From Salticus scenicus (taxonomy: Eukaryota; Arthropoda; Arachnida; Araneae; Salticidae), in contig OZ005662.1 in the NCBI GenBank assembly GCA_963930645.1, positions 79,676,841 to 79,740,840 of the forward strand: a stretch of 64,000 nt of DNA, read 5' to 3'. A program made the translations under genes and the position numbers. The notes beneath the pieces are model-generated. The model worked only from the letters and a program-made list of their open reading frames with translations. It searched no databases and was not told where the DNA came from. Below are positions 47,433-58,917 of the stretch, piece after piece. Position 1 is the first letter of the stretch, and each line of letters starts with the position of its first letter.

Positions 47433-47692
47433 ACTTCAGTATAACCCCACAACGATATTTGGCGATTTTTTTGTTGGCCATTATGGCTAAATCATAAATC
47501 TAAAAATCATAAATCATATATGATAAATGATAAAATCATAATCTAAATAATAAAACATAAAATCGTAAATCCAAATTAAACAACATATTAGGCTGCCATA
47601 TTATATCGCAAACAGTCCAGAACGACATTGTTATCCTTCAAAACGGCGCCAAAGAAAAATCGCCAAATTCAGCTGTTGGGTTATACTGAAGT
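47433..47692. mobile_element. MITE nested in element C
   Basis: The ends are inverted: ACTTCAGTATAACCCCACAA at the left and, read on the other strand, ACTTCAGTATAACCCAACAG at the right, then ATTTGGCGA on both. The interior (TTATGGCTAAATCATAAATC, CCAGAACGACATTGTTATCC) matches the MITE at 22933-23115. Confidence 0.8.
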
Positions 47693-48833
47693 TATACCGT
47701 TTATTGCCCTCCGACTCCGAGAAGGGGGGGGGGATTTCTAATTTCAAGAAATCCAGTTACAATAAGTGCCGCATGCAAACAAACAATTTACGCACCAAAT
47801 TTCGTGACCACAGAAGTCTTTAATAGAAAATATTACAAATAAATAAATACAAAAAGCACAGCTTTAGTATGGGACCCCTTTGGAGAATTTAAATATTTTA
47901 AGTCATTTTTGCGATGAACTGAATTGGCTATCTCAATTGTGCAATTAAAGATCTTGGCGAGAAACGGCCGAGCTACGTCGGTTCCGAATTTCAAATTTTG
48001 CCAAAGGGATCCAATACTAAAGCTGTTCCATACACAAAATAAATAAATAAATAAAATAAAATAATAAAATAAAATAAAAAATCTTTTCTGATACTTACAA
48101 AATAAAAATAAAAAATCTTAATAAAATCCAAATTATAATCATTTACAATTAATGGGAGAACATAAAAAAACCCTCATAAGGTACATAATAACAACAAAAA
48201 ATTTTGTTTTACTGCAGGAAAGAAAAGTACTGCTTAATTAAAAAAAAATATTAAACTAATGCCAAATATCTCTATGAAAATATTTATCTACGTGCAAATT
48301 CCTCATAAAAAAAAAAAAAAAATCATCAACTTTTGTAGGTATTTTTCTTTCTAATTTTTATTATTATTCGCGTGAAATTAAAAATATTTCATTTTTATTT
48401 CTCGAAAATAAAAATATATATAAATGCATATTTATAAATATAAAACTTTTTACCGAATCCGCGTTGAAAACGGAAAAAGGGTAAAATAAATTAGAAATAT
48501 CAGACCTATATTTATAAATTTGATACCAAATGAAAGGGGTGATTTTTTCTGAATCCAGGGGTGCAAACAGTTTTTCGATGCGCCAATTAGATTTTTAAAA
48601 AATAACTAAAGTATGAAATTTAAGTGGCAAATGAAAAAGGGTAAAATAAATTAGAAGTATCAGACCTATCGTTACAAATCCAGTAACAAATGAAAGAGGT
48701 GATTTTTCTGAATCCTGGGGTGTAAACAGTTTTTCGATACGACAATTAGATGTTTTAAAATTAACTAAAGTATGAAACTCAGATGGCAAAACTTCATTTC
48801 AATCATTTCATAATTTGTAGTGCGAATCACGCG

Positions 48834-48870
<37 letters not shown>

Positions 48871-50129
48871 ATTATTGCATTTTATTTTTCCATTCAAAGC
48901 GTTTTAGTGAAAAAATATTTATGGCGCATGCTCAGGCGTTTTTTACCCTCAATTTAAACACTAATCAGAATTTTGAAAATTTCTATAAATATAATTTTAA
49001 GTTGGGTGAAGACATAAGTTTCTGCCAAGCGCCGTTGAATTCCGTCCAGCCGTTCTCGAGTGATGCCCGGACAAACGTGTTTTAGTCTTTTACCCCCCAG
49101 GGGGGAACGGGAGGGAATTTCTGAAAAGTTGATAGATATAATTTTAAGTTGGGTGAAGACTTAAATCTCTGCCAAGCGCCGTTGAATTTCGTCCTGCCGT
49201 TCTCAAGTGATGCCCGGACAAAAAAAGCGACATACGGACACGATGACACACACACACACAGGCAAAATTTTCTGAAGTCATTTTCGGCTTTCATGGGGTG
49301 TGAAACGTGAAGATATCGCAAAATTTTTCGATTCCGACAAATTTACAGACAAAAGTCTGATTTTATTAATATAGATCCGCGTTTGTAATGATCGATAGAC
49401 GGCGCTTTGTGAACACTGCAGTTGTTAGTAAACATTATAGCCACGTGTGTTCCATTAGTGTTCTTTTTGTTTCGTACTATAATTTCTCCGCCATTACATT
49501 ATGGAAAATTGATTGCTTTTGGAAAAAATACTTCAGTTTATTCAAAGTTCGATCGGAAGTAGATTTTTAACTGAAGTTGAACAAATATTAATTTCAAATC
49601 ATCTGATTAATTCTTTACTTCCATTAGCCGAAGCAACTGAAATTTTAAATTTGTCATTTGGAAATAAATAGAAGCTCAATTCTGGATTTCTTGATCCTTT
49701 GGAGTTACACTGTGGCACACAAAAGTATGCGTTATCTTTTTTACCGTATTTATTCATTTTTATTCAATAAATATATGTGAAACTAAATATCGGCAAGCAA
49801 TGGCGGCTGTATGGAATTCGAATTAAACCATGTTTATTGTAATTTCACCTTAGCCCACCAGAGGGCGAGCATTTCATTACAATCGCGGATTAAAATGTGA
49901 AATATGTGTAAAATTATTTTAAAAGCAATTTATTTCGGTCATAGGACTGTCATGTTACCTAATAATAATGATAATTTGTTGAACTGATATTTTAAATGCC
50001 AAAATAGCGATAAAGGGCCAAACACAACAACCTATTCGAGCATGTCACGTGATTCATCTTGAACCACAGAAAGCTAATCCTTCATCCATTGAATCAGCAC
50101 TCTAATTTATATATCTCGTTGATCTAAAC

Positions 50130-50185
50130 ATTGTTTCAAGATTTAACGTTCACATTCCGTCATTTTTGACGGGGTTATATACTAG
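50130..50185 (+). mobile_element. 3' terminus of Helitron-like element D
   Basis: A perfect hairpin CCGTCA (50157-50162), TTTT, TGACGG (50167-50172) is followed ten bases later by CTAG (50182-50185) and then T. This is a textbook Helitron 3' end. The body of element D must lie upstream and is split by the 8-bp-TSD transposon at 46600-50121. Its 5' end was not found. Confidence 0.6.
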
Positions 50186-50186
50186 T

Positions 50187-50245
50187 TTTTTAACGTTCAC
50201 GTTTGATTAAATGTATTTATTTTTATGTCGAAAAAAAATGCACTC

Positions 50246-50277
<32 letters not shown>

Positions 50278-50500
50278 TTTTGGCAACAATTAAACTTATG
50301 GAACTCACAGATATTTTGGAGCAACTTTAATAAAGGTCTATAATTAACAAATAATTGCAATAAAACAATATTGTGACAATAAATTGAGATAAAAACTATC
50401 CTATCTCTCAAGTTGGACCAAACTGCACACAGTGTGCAAAATTTCATTAAAATCGGTTCCTTAGTTTAGGAGTTTACCCGGACAAACATCGTGACACGTA
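50187..50500 (-). repeat. Dispersed repeat E, copy 2
   Basis: The minus-strand text matches 21318-21640, including CACGATGTTTGTCCGGGTAA, CACACTGTGTGCAGTTTGG and AATCAAACGTGAACGTT. It begins directly after the CTAG-T end of element D, so element D may have inserted at its edge. Confidence 0.7.
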
Positions 50501-50529
50501 ATTTATATATATATATACAGCTATATAGA

Positions 50530-53125
50530 TAAACGAAGTGATTGCAATAGGTCAATTTCTAAAGAAATCAACCTAAAAGCATATTTAAAGCAAGATTTGC
50601 TTGAATTTTGTTGTAAATACAGGCCACATAAGGGTCTTAATGAAGTTTATCCGCCATTTTTAATAAAGTGGCAGATATTTTAAGTTAAGTGGTACCACTT
50701 GAAATCAGGCTACCACTTGAAAATTTAAAATCACTATAACTTCCGAAATAATACTCCAAATCGATCCAAATTTAGACAGTGTCTTAACATATCTTATGAA
50801 TATCTTATGAGTTTATTAACCAAGTTGCTCCGCCATTTTGTTTTCAAGTGGGGACCACTTGAAAATTTCAAATTCAAATTGTAAAAAGCGTATTCCGAAT
50901 TTGTTTAAAATTTGATGTAAATATAGACCACATAAGGGTCTCAATGAAGTTTATTAATGAAATTTATCTGTCATTTTTAATAAAGTGGTAGATATCTTAA
51001 ATTGAGCGGGGCCACTTGAAATCACTCTACCACTTTAAAATTTAAAATCACAATAACTTCTGAAATAATACTCCAAATCGAACAAATTTGGATAGTGTCT
51101 TAACTTATCTTATAAATAACTGAGATGAATTTGTTAACCAAGTTGCTCCGCCATTTTGTTTTCAAGTGGAGACCACTTGAAAATTTCAAATTCAAATTGT
51201 AAAAAGCATATTCCGATTTTTTTTTTTTTTTTGATGCATACGTAGATTATACAAATGTCTGAAATAACTTTATTAATGAACTTTATTCGCCATTTTTATA
51301 AAGTGGCGGATATCTTAAGTTAAGCGGGACCACTTGAAATCAGGCTACCACTTTAAAATTTAAAACCATGATAACTTCCGAAATAATACTCCGAATGGAA
51401 CCAAATTTGACTAGTGTCTTAATTTATATTATAAATATCTTAGATGAGTTTGGTAACCAAGTTGCTCCGCCATTTTATTTTCAAGTGAAGACCACTTGAA
51501 AATTTCAAATTTAAATTGTAAAAAGCGTATTTCGAAATTGTTTGAATTTTGATGTAAATACAGACCACATAAGGATCTCAATGAAGTTTATTAGTGAACT
51601 ATATCCGCCATTTTTAATAAAGTGGCAGATATCTTAAGTTAAGCGGGGCCACTTGAAATCAGGCTCTCACTTGAAAATTTAAAATCACGATAACTTCTGA
51701 AATAATATTCCAAATCGAACCAAATTTGGACAGTGATATTATCATATAATTATCTTGAATGTTTTCAATGGGCAACTTGTCCCGACGTCTTGTTTCTAAG
51801 TTCCAGCCACTTGAAATCACACTGCCACTTGAAAATATGCCATCACGATAACTTTTAAAATACTAAATTGATTCAAATAAAAGTTGGATAGTGAACTTAT
51901 GGTTCAAATATCTAGGATAAGTTTACTTGGTGACTTGATCCGCAATTTTATGTCCAAGTAGCTGCCACTTGAAAATTTGTCAATATAGTAACTTTAGTAA
52001 TACGGAATGAATTCGCATCAAATTTGGGTAGTGGATTTATCCTTCAAATATCTCAGATAAGTTCGCTGGGCATCTCACTCCGCTTTTTTTTCTAAAGGGC
52101 GCCACCTGAAAATTTCTTATGACCATAATTTTTGAAATACTGATTTAATTTGAACTATTTCTGGACATGGAACTTATACAAGTATACTGGATGATTTCGC
52201 TGGGCTAGTTGTTTTGCCATTTTGTTTCCAAGTTGCAACCACTTAGACTGCCACTTGAAAATTTGCCATAAAATTAACTTTTGAAACAAGGCACTGATTG
52301 AACCACAGTTGGACAGTGAACCTATGCTTCAAATATCTTGGATATGTTTGCTGCTGGGCGACTTGTTTTCCAACTGGCGGCCACTGGAAAATTTGTTATC
52401 ACGGTAACTTTAGAAATACTTAATCAATTCAAATCAAAGTTGAAAAATGGATTTATCATTCAAACAACAAATATCTAGAAAATTCACGTAATACGTGAAC
52501 CAATCACGTTATTGCGTCCATCTTTGGTATATCGATTATAAGTATTTTCTCGCCAAAAGTCGCCATAGGGGAAAATTGGCCAAATTTGACGCCAAATCCA
52601 TTACCTGCGTTGCTGGATCTTTTTAATGCGTTTTTAAGGAAAAATTAGGCTATTTTAATGCTGAAACAAGCTAGAAAACATTTTATCAACTTACTAATTG
52701 AAAGAATTTCTACAAAAAAAAATTATTTTCAAATTTGAAACGATATTTTAGATGAGGAACTTTCTCTGCTATTTTGATCGAAGTGCCAGCCACTTAATTT
52801 TTCAACACGATGACTTTTGAGATTTTGAATGAATTCGAACTATATGTGTACAGTAGACTTATCTCACAAATACATTTCATATATTTGTCAACTTAACACA
52901 CCATTTTGTTTCCAAACGCCGGCCACTTGAAAGTTTTAAATTCATATAAAAAGGTATTTATGAACCGATTTGCTTAAAAATCCATATGTGCATAGCCTAC
53001 ATCAGTATTTCTACCAACTGCATTAATAATTTGTAGCCGCCATTTGAAACAAAATGATGGCAACTTGATAAGGAAAAAAAAATCAACCTACCCTTCCGAA
53101 TAAGTCGGAAGGACTTGTTTTATAT
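50530..53125 (-). repeat. Array of about 318-bp units, inverted copy 2
   Basis: AAGTTGCTCCGCCATTTT recurs near 50822, 51140 and 51459 (periods of 318 and 319 bp), each followed by the CAAGTGG---CCACTTGAAA palindrome. From about 51730 the units are shorter and more diverged. The end near 53085-53117 (CCTTCCGAATAAGTCGGAAG) matches the inverse of 27850-27885, and the hairpin with TTGCAATAGGTCAATTTCT at 50543 matches the inverse of 27611-27650. The whole block is therefore the reverse orientation of the array at 27608-29965. Confidence 0.75.
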
Positions 53126-53708
53126 TTAATACATATTTATTCAAGAAAGTGTTCATTAAAAACTAAATTTACCATATCAATTCAGAAGGGGAGGAGGGGG
53201 GGACAAGAGGACATTTAGCACTGAATTCAGAAAACGAAGTTAAAAAGTTGAACTTTGAACGTTTGGCAGCGTTGTATGAAGAAAAAAAAGAAAAGACAAA
53301 TTTCGGTTTATTTGACAACTTATACAGCCTTGTAAAATTAGCTGCAACTTAAAAATAGAGAAGATCTTTGTTTAATATTTATAAGACTAGAAGTTTGAGG
53401 TAATAATATTATTTATAACTTCTTTCTCAATTAGTTTTCACTTGTAACTCGCATTCCTCCACGCTCAAACAAATAAGAAATATTTCTGAAAACAAATCAT
53501 TTTATTTACATTCAAATTGATATTTATAATGAGACCGATTGTACCTGATTATCCAGGGTACTACGCAGTAGCATGGAGGAATGCTTAGAATCGCTTAAAA
53601 AAGATGTAAATTTATCGATTTTATACCGTGTTTTCTTTGGAACAAAATATGGCAAAAACAGGGTTTTCTAAGAATCTGCTTGAAGTATTTTGATAAATAT
53701 TTAGAGAT
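53126..53708. other. Non-coding stretch before the BTB fragment
   Basis: No gene and no repeat seen elsewhere in the window. It does not match the sequence in front of codon ELRSRC in the parent exon, so the duplication breakpoint is at about 53709. Confidence 0.5.
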
Positions 53709-53988
53709 AGCAAGACCTGAGATCCCGGTGTTTGGAATTTATGAAAAATAATTTATCGGTGGATACTTTTTGCGATGCTTTATCTCTGGCCCTTCAACAT
53801 TCTGAAAAAGAGCTCACTGATTTAACAGTTCATTTCTTGGCAAAAAACATGCACGAGGTTGTGGTGACCCCAAAATGGCAGTCTTTTTTAGTTAATAATA
53901 CAATATCAGGCAACAAAGTTCTGATTAAAGCTCTGGCATGTAGTAGCGTTAGAAATAATTGTTGAAGCGAAAGTATTATTAATTGTTT
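53709..53988 (+). pseudogene. Truncated duplicate of the BTB/BACK exon
   Basis: It reproduces the 3' part of the exon at 25557-26155 from LRSRCLEFMKNNLSVDTFCD to the stop, about 83 codons, and about 20 bases of its 3'-UTR. Amino-acid changes are D to E in LQHSEKEL, E to K in SGNKVLIK and D to N in VRNNC; the rest is nearly identical. The BTB fold, MATH domain and splice acceptor are absent and no ATG start precedes the fragment, so it is a pseudogene piece. It still reads without a stop, which points to a recent event. The matching 3' flank continues only at 56713. Confidence 0.85.
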
Positions 53989-53989
53989 T

Positions 53990-55040
53990 TAGTTCCCCAT
54001 CATACTATAGGTATGGGGAACTTAGGTAATCGTGAAAATTTTCGACCTCGGTTTTTTGACTTTTCTACACGTTTTCAGGTGTGAGGAATCCGAAAATGAC
54101 AAAATTTCTATGGTGTCTGTCTGTAGGGTGTCTGTTAGTCTGTTAGTGGGTCAGTCCGTTAGTTTGTTAGTCTGTGTACACGATATCTCAAGAACAAATT
54201 GTCGCAGAGAGGTCAGATCAGTTTTAAAATATTACTTTTGACACTGACAAGAACCCTATTCATTTGCAACATTCGATTTTAAAAACTTCGTAAGTTATTC
54301 GAAATTTACGATTTTCTTAACATGGGAGAATAGGACAAAAAATCACTTAAACGTGCATTAAATGAAAACTTTTTACTGTAAAAATGTCAGACCAGTTTTA
54401 AAATATCAGTTTTGATGCCGGAATGAACATCAGTAACTATAAATATGCTACTTTGAAAATTTCGCAAGTTACTGGAAATTTACGAATTTCTTAATATGGC
54501 AGTATAGGGGAAAATTTCACATAAACGTATATTTTGAGAGATATTTTCATCGTAAAGATGTCAGACTACTTTTGAAACATTATTTAGGACACTGGCATGA
54601 ATATTAATGACTATGAATTTTCCAATATATGAATAATTTTCCAATATATTCATGAATATCATAGACTATGATTTTTCCAATTTAAAAAATTCGTAAGTTA
54701 TTTGGAATTTACGATTTATTTAACATGTCAGAATAAAGCAAAATTGAGCATAAACTTCCATTTTGAGGATCCTAAATACGTTAGACAACTTCAAAATTAC
54801 GTTTATGATATTTGTTTGAACATGATTGAATACAAATATTCTAATAGGAAAATTTCGTAAATTATTCGTAATTTACGATTTTATCAACATAGCGAAATTG
54901 TAAATTTTTCATATAAATATGAATTTGAGGATTATTGCATTGGAAATTGTAGCATGAAAACTAAACAACGCAATTGACCCCGATAAAATAAATTAATAGA
55001 TTAGAATAAGATAAATATATCGAAGTGAACGGTGGATAGC
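53990..55040 (+). repeat. Repeat family A, copy inserted in the duplicated segment
   Basis: The leader CCCCATCATACTATAGGTATGGGG (a hairpin, from 53996) is followed by GTGAAAATTTTCGACCTCGG, CACGTTTTCAGGTGTGAGG, a TGTCTGTCTGTAGGGTGTCT run and GATATCTCAAGAACAAATTG. Monomers follow with TTAACATGGGAGAATAGG at 54317 and related motifs at 54493, 54720 and 54887, about 170-225 bp apart. A short local duplication lies near 54620-54665 (AATTTTCCAATATAT-GAAT). Confidence 0.7.
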
Positions 55041-55094
55041 CTATTAGGCGGGGATTTCATTCTGTCACTGTATTAAGCTTTGGTCAAATTGATT

Positions 55095-56060
55095 TCTTTT
55101 AAAATTATTGCCGAAACGTCAGTGGAGGCCCTCTGTTGAGACTCAAAACGGTTTTGGGCTGTGTCTGTCTGTCTGTCTCTCGTGCGATAGTGGCGGACAA
55201 AAAAGAGCTATTTACTTCAAATTTGGTACACATGTTCATGAGCCCCACGAAATCAGCTGTATAGTTTTTGGTATGTATTCCATTTGTAGTTCGTATACAG
55301 GGACACGCCAAAGTTTTTCTTATCATTACAGCCTATGGGAGAAATTTATATGTATCACGATAGCGGCCACAAAAATCACGCTATTGACTTGCAATTCGGT
55401 ACACGTGTTCATGTGCCCCGCGAAATCTGCTGTATAGTTTTGGGTGTGTATTCCATTTGTAATTTGTGTACAGGGACACGCCAAAGTTTTTCTTATCATT
55501 ATGGCCTATGGGAGGAATTTGTATGTACCGCGATAGCGGCCACAAAAATCACGCTATTGACTTGCAATTTGGTACACGTGTTCATGAGCCCAACGGAATC
55601 AGCTGTATAGTTTTAGGTGTGTATTCCATTTGTAGTTCGTGTACAGGGACACGCCAAAGATTTTTTATGATTACGGCCTATGGGAAGAATCTGTATGTAC
55701 CGCGATAGCCACCGCAAAAATCAAGCTGTTGACTTCCAATTTTTGCCGAAATGTGAATGGAGGCCCTCTGTTGAGACTCAAAAGGATTTTGGATTCCGTC
55801 TGTCTGTCTGTCTGTCATGCGATAGCGGCCGGAAAAAACATGCTATTGACTTGAAATTTTGTACACATGTTCATGATGCCCACGAAATTAGCTGTATAGT
55901 TTTCGGTGTGCATTCCATTTGTAAGTTCGTGTACAGGGACACGCCAAAGTTTTTTTTTACCATTACGGCCTACGGGAAGAATTTGTATGTACCGCGATAG
56001 CGGCCCCCAAAATAACGCTATTGAGTTGCAATTTGGTACACATATTCATGAGCCCATTGA
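55095..56060 (+). repeat. 173-bp tandem array with two headers
   Basis: GGACACGCCAAAG recurs at 55301, 55474, 55647 and 55937. The first spacings are 173 and 173 bp; the last is 290. A header (GGAGGCCCTCTGTTGAGACT, then GTCTGTCTGTCTGTC) stands at 55126 and again at 55761. Units carry GCGATAGCGGCCACAAAAAT, TTGGTACAC-TGTTCATGAGCC and GTATTCCATTTGTA. Because 173 is not a multiple of three the unit is read in successive frames, giving overlapping open frames with repeated CMYRDSGHKNHAIDLQFGT-like text. I treat it as non-coding. Confidence 0.75.
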
Positions 56061-56635
56061 GCAAGCATTTGACGAAACTGATATAGATCTGAGACTGACC
56101 GCCTTGGCGAAAATAATGCTCCTTTTATACTTTTCTATCGAAAACAGACTGTTCTGGAAAATTCTCGTATCACATCAGCCAATGAGATTAGAGCTTCCAT
56201 ATTTGGTATATCCCTAATAAGGATTTTCTCGCCAAGATCGCCAAAAAAATCGCCATGGAGGGAAATAGTCGCCAAATTTATTTCTTTCCTTATAGGAGCT
56301 TTTTAATGCGTTTTTAAAAGAAAATTTGGCTATTTTAACGCTAAAACGACTATAAAGGCACAAAATTTGCATTTTATCAACTTACTAAACCTCTTTGAAA
56401 GAATTTATACAAAAATAAATGCAATTATTTACAATTTCGTAACACTTTATATGATATACAAATAGGTATACAAAGAGAGATACAACGGGGGGGTTGAATG
56501 TATTTGATTTTGGTAATAAGTCGATCGAATCAATGTATACTATTATATAATAAGGAATAAATAAAAATGACCTATTGAATAATGTCTGATGCAAATAGGA
56601 CGTTGAGGCTCCTGATCTGCAGATCCACTAGTAAT
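56061..56635. repeat. Relic related to the 318-bp array family
   Basis: TTTGGTATATCCCTAATAAG, TTCTCGCCAAGATCGCC, TTTTTAATGCGTTTTTAA and ATTTTATCAACTTACTAA follow the same order as 52527-52700 and, inverted, 28300-28440. The last part to 56635 is AT-rich with a G-run at 56488. Confidence 0.5.
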
Positions 56636-57078
56636 ATGTCTCGCACTAGAAGTTTCTGAGAACATAAATATGATAGGGAACTGAGCAGAGTCCACCTATG
56701 CCAACTAGTTTCCTTCCTTGTGTTTAAAAAAAATACTGTCTTATGTATTAAGGAGTTTAAAAATAAACTTAAATTGCTATCCTTTTGCTATGTTTAGTCT
56801 TAATTTGTTACGTGTTACCTGATATGCAAAATTTTTAAAAGGGTGCTTGAATAAGATTAGTACAAGAATTAAACTGTGATAGAAAACGGGAATGCACAGA
56901 TCTACATATGAAAAAAATTTAAGCTTTGAAATATTTAATAATACCGAATAGATACCAGTTTACTTTCCAAAAGAATATTTAAAATTTATTATTTATAAAC
57001 TATATATTTGGTAATTAATATTCGAATGTACATAAAATTTATAAAAAAAAAAATTACTTTGGAAACAACATGCTCAAA
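56636..57078 (+). repeat. Duplicated flanks of the BTB exon, rearranged
   Basis: 56636-56712 matches the intron segment 25213-25295 (GAACATAAATATGAT-GGGAACT, AGAGTCCACCTATG). It is joined directly to 56713-57078, which matches the 3' flank 26185-26548 (CTGTCTTATGTATTAAG, AACGGGAATGCACAGATCTA, ATAGATACCAGTTTACTTTC, GGAAACAACATGCTCAAA). In the parent locus these two parts flank the exon; here the exon is missing between them and its 3' part lies 2.7 kb upstream. Confidence 0.85.
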
Positions 57079-57264
57079 CCGCTGTGTGACAAATTAGTTA
57101 TTATTCTATAAAAATACGGCTAACCTAGAATGAAGTTCTTATTACCAGAATCTGCCAATGAATTAAATATAAAGCTTTGATCCAGGCTCATTTCGAGTCA
57201 TTTATTAGGTTCATGGAACTATTTCTTTGGATTTTTATTTTCATGTATCCACTAATTTTATTTT

Positions 57265-57295
<31 letters not shown>

Positions 57296-58917
57296 TTTTA
57301 TTTTATTTTTATTTTTTTTTTTGGGGGGGGGGGTTAGTGCATCAATTCAAAATGAACAATTTTTGACCGATTTCAAAAAGAAAAATTCCTTGTTCCAATA
57401 TAACCGCTTTTATTGGTTACGTGCTACTTCTGAACGTGCGTTTTTCGAACCGTGCGGTTTGCGAACAGATCTTACACCTGGCAGCTTATTCCTTCCCCAT
57501 TTCAAAGTAAGGGGGTATCCTGCCAGAGAGCACATTCAACATTCCCTAATCGATCAAGGGTTTAGCTACTTTTGTTAAAAGCTGTCAGTAAAAAAAGCAC
57601 GATTAAGTGGGACTGTGGAAGTCCATCTTTTTCATTTTTATTTGAGTATGCCCGCCCCCTCTTTCATTAAAGATATATTGGTAGCGAAAGCGAACGAACA
57701 GCTTTTAGGCAATCTCTCATTTTTGTAGATCTTTTAAATTTCTGTTAATATTTAAACATGATTACATTGTGTATATGGATAAATGTATATGGATGCTATT
57801 AATCTGTATGAAAATACGTTGTGTGTGTGTGTATATATATGTATAGATTGCGTGTGTATGTGAAATTTTTTTACATCGTAATAGTGAAATTAGATATTTC
57901 AATTATAAAATTATTGTTAAAAATATAAATGTACCAGGGTAAAGACCCCTCTTTGTGTTTATTTCTATGACTGACATACACTGATTCACAAGGGCGGGGA
58001 GGGAAGGGGGGAAGCAGATTTTTTCCTAATCCTTTTATAGTTGACTATATTCATACAAGAAAAAAAATGTGACATATTTATTACTTTTATAAATAATCTC
58101 TCGGAAGAAAATAGTATTATTTGCATATGTATATTGTATAAAAGGTCCTCATATATAACGCCTTTTTTTATACATGTGTGTGTTGCACATTAATTTTTAT
58201 TTATTTATACATTATTTTTATTTATTTACATCAAGTTAATTTTTATTTATTTACATCAAGTACTGACTTATTACAATAATCATACATTATCAAGGAAGAC
58301 TTGAATTAATAAATATTTGCATTTAGAAATAAAGCCTTTTACAAGGAAAAATATAATGAAAAATTTATTATGAGTTGTACCTGAGATATTGATAGATGAG
58401 TTTATATAAAATAAACGTAAACAAAATATGACAGAAAACAATAATCACTAGAAGAATAATAAGGAGCATAAGCCACAACGGCTTATAAAAAATAAGCAAG
58501 AAATAAAATTTAATGAGGAATCTTTGAAAGGTTTGATTAATTAACATGGTAATTAAATTATCATAATGTAAATGAGATTTAAGACTATCTGCAAGTTCAG
58601 AAGTATTAAGGATATTAAAAAATTAGGCAACATGTTATATTGTATTATTATAGACATTTATTAAAATGAATTTCAATTTGATTTAATAATTTAACTATTA
58701 TCTGAAACATCTTAATTAATAACCTTACTTTTTAAACAATACAATTATTGTGATGTTATTTTAAACTCATGTTATACATGAATTATATTTCTAACCTTTA
58801 TATTAAAATTAAAATAGTTACTATTTAAATCCATAAATGTTGCATAATAGTGTTAATAATTTATTATTATTATTATTATTTTATGCTGTTATACTTGTTT
58901 CAAATTTGTTATCAGGG
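57079..58917. other. AT-rich stretch with a less AT-rich block
   Basis: TTTA and G runs at 57258-57334. The block 57340-57720 is more balanced and has an open frame to 57578, but most of that frame's first half is simple sequence and I recognise nothing. TTTATTTCTATGACTGACAT at 57958 has an inverted counterpart at 62872-62890. No gene is called. Confidence 0.4.

Larger units (their letters stand above)
46979..49375 (-). mobile_element. Helitron-like element C
   Basis: Read on the minus strand it begins TCTATATTAATAAAATCAGA at 49375, after an A, and ends with AGCGAAGCGGGC, AAAGCC and TGCTAG at 46979, before a T. This is the A^T insertion, 5'-TC and 3'-CTAG plan of Helitrons, with a small GC-rich terminal hairpin. 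Inside are a 124-bp direct duplication, a MITE (47433-47692), a duplicated TTTGATACCAAATGAAAGGG-like pair near 48520 and 48660, and another pair near 49000 and 49140 (AAGTTGGGTGAAGAC, CTGCCAAGCGCCGTTGAATT). No helicase is encoded. Confidence 0.7.
46592..50129. mobile_element. TIR transposon with perfect 8-bp target duplication
   Basis: ATCTAAAC is present at 46592-46599 and again at 50122-50129. Between them the ends are inverted: CAACGAGATATATAAAGTAG at 46600 and, on the minus strand from 50121, CAACGAGATATATAAATTAG. Similarity continues through AGAGTG and, further in, AAGATGA-TCA-GTGACATGCT. An 8-bp duplication fits hAT or P-type elements (family knowledge). After removing the nested element at 46979-49375 it is about 1.1 kb and encodes no transposase, so it is non-autonomous. 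Confidence 0.85.

Noticed and set aside
57177..57578. 133-codon frame with a hydrophobic start
   Set aside because: The first half is translated TTTA and poly-T simple sequence; the second half has no recognisable domain.
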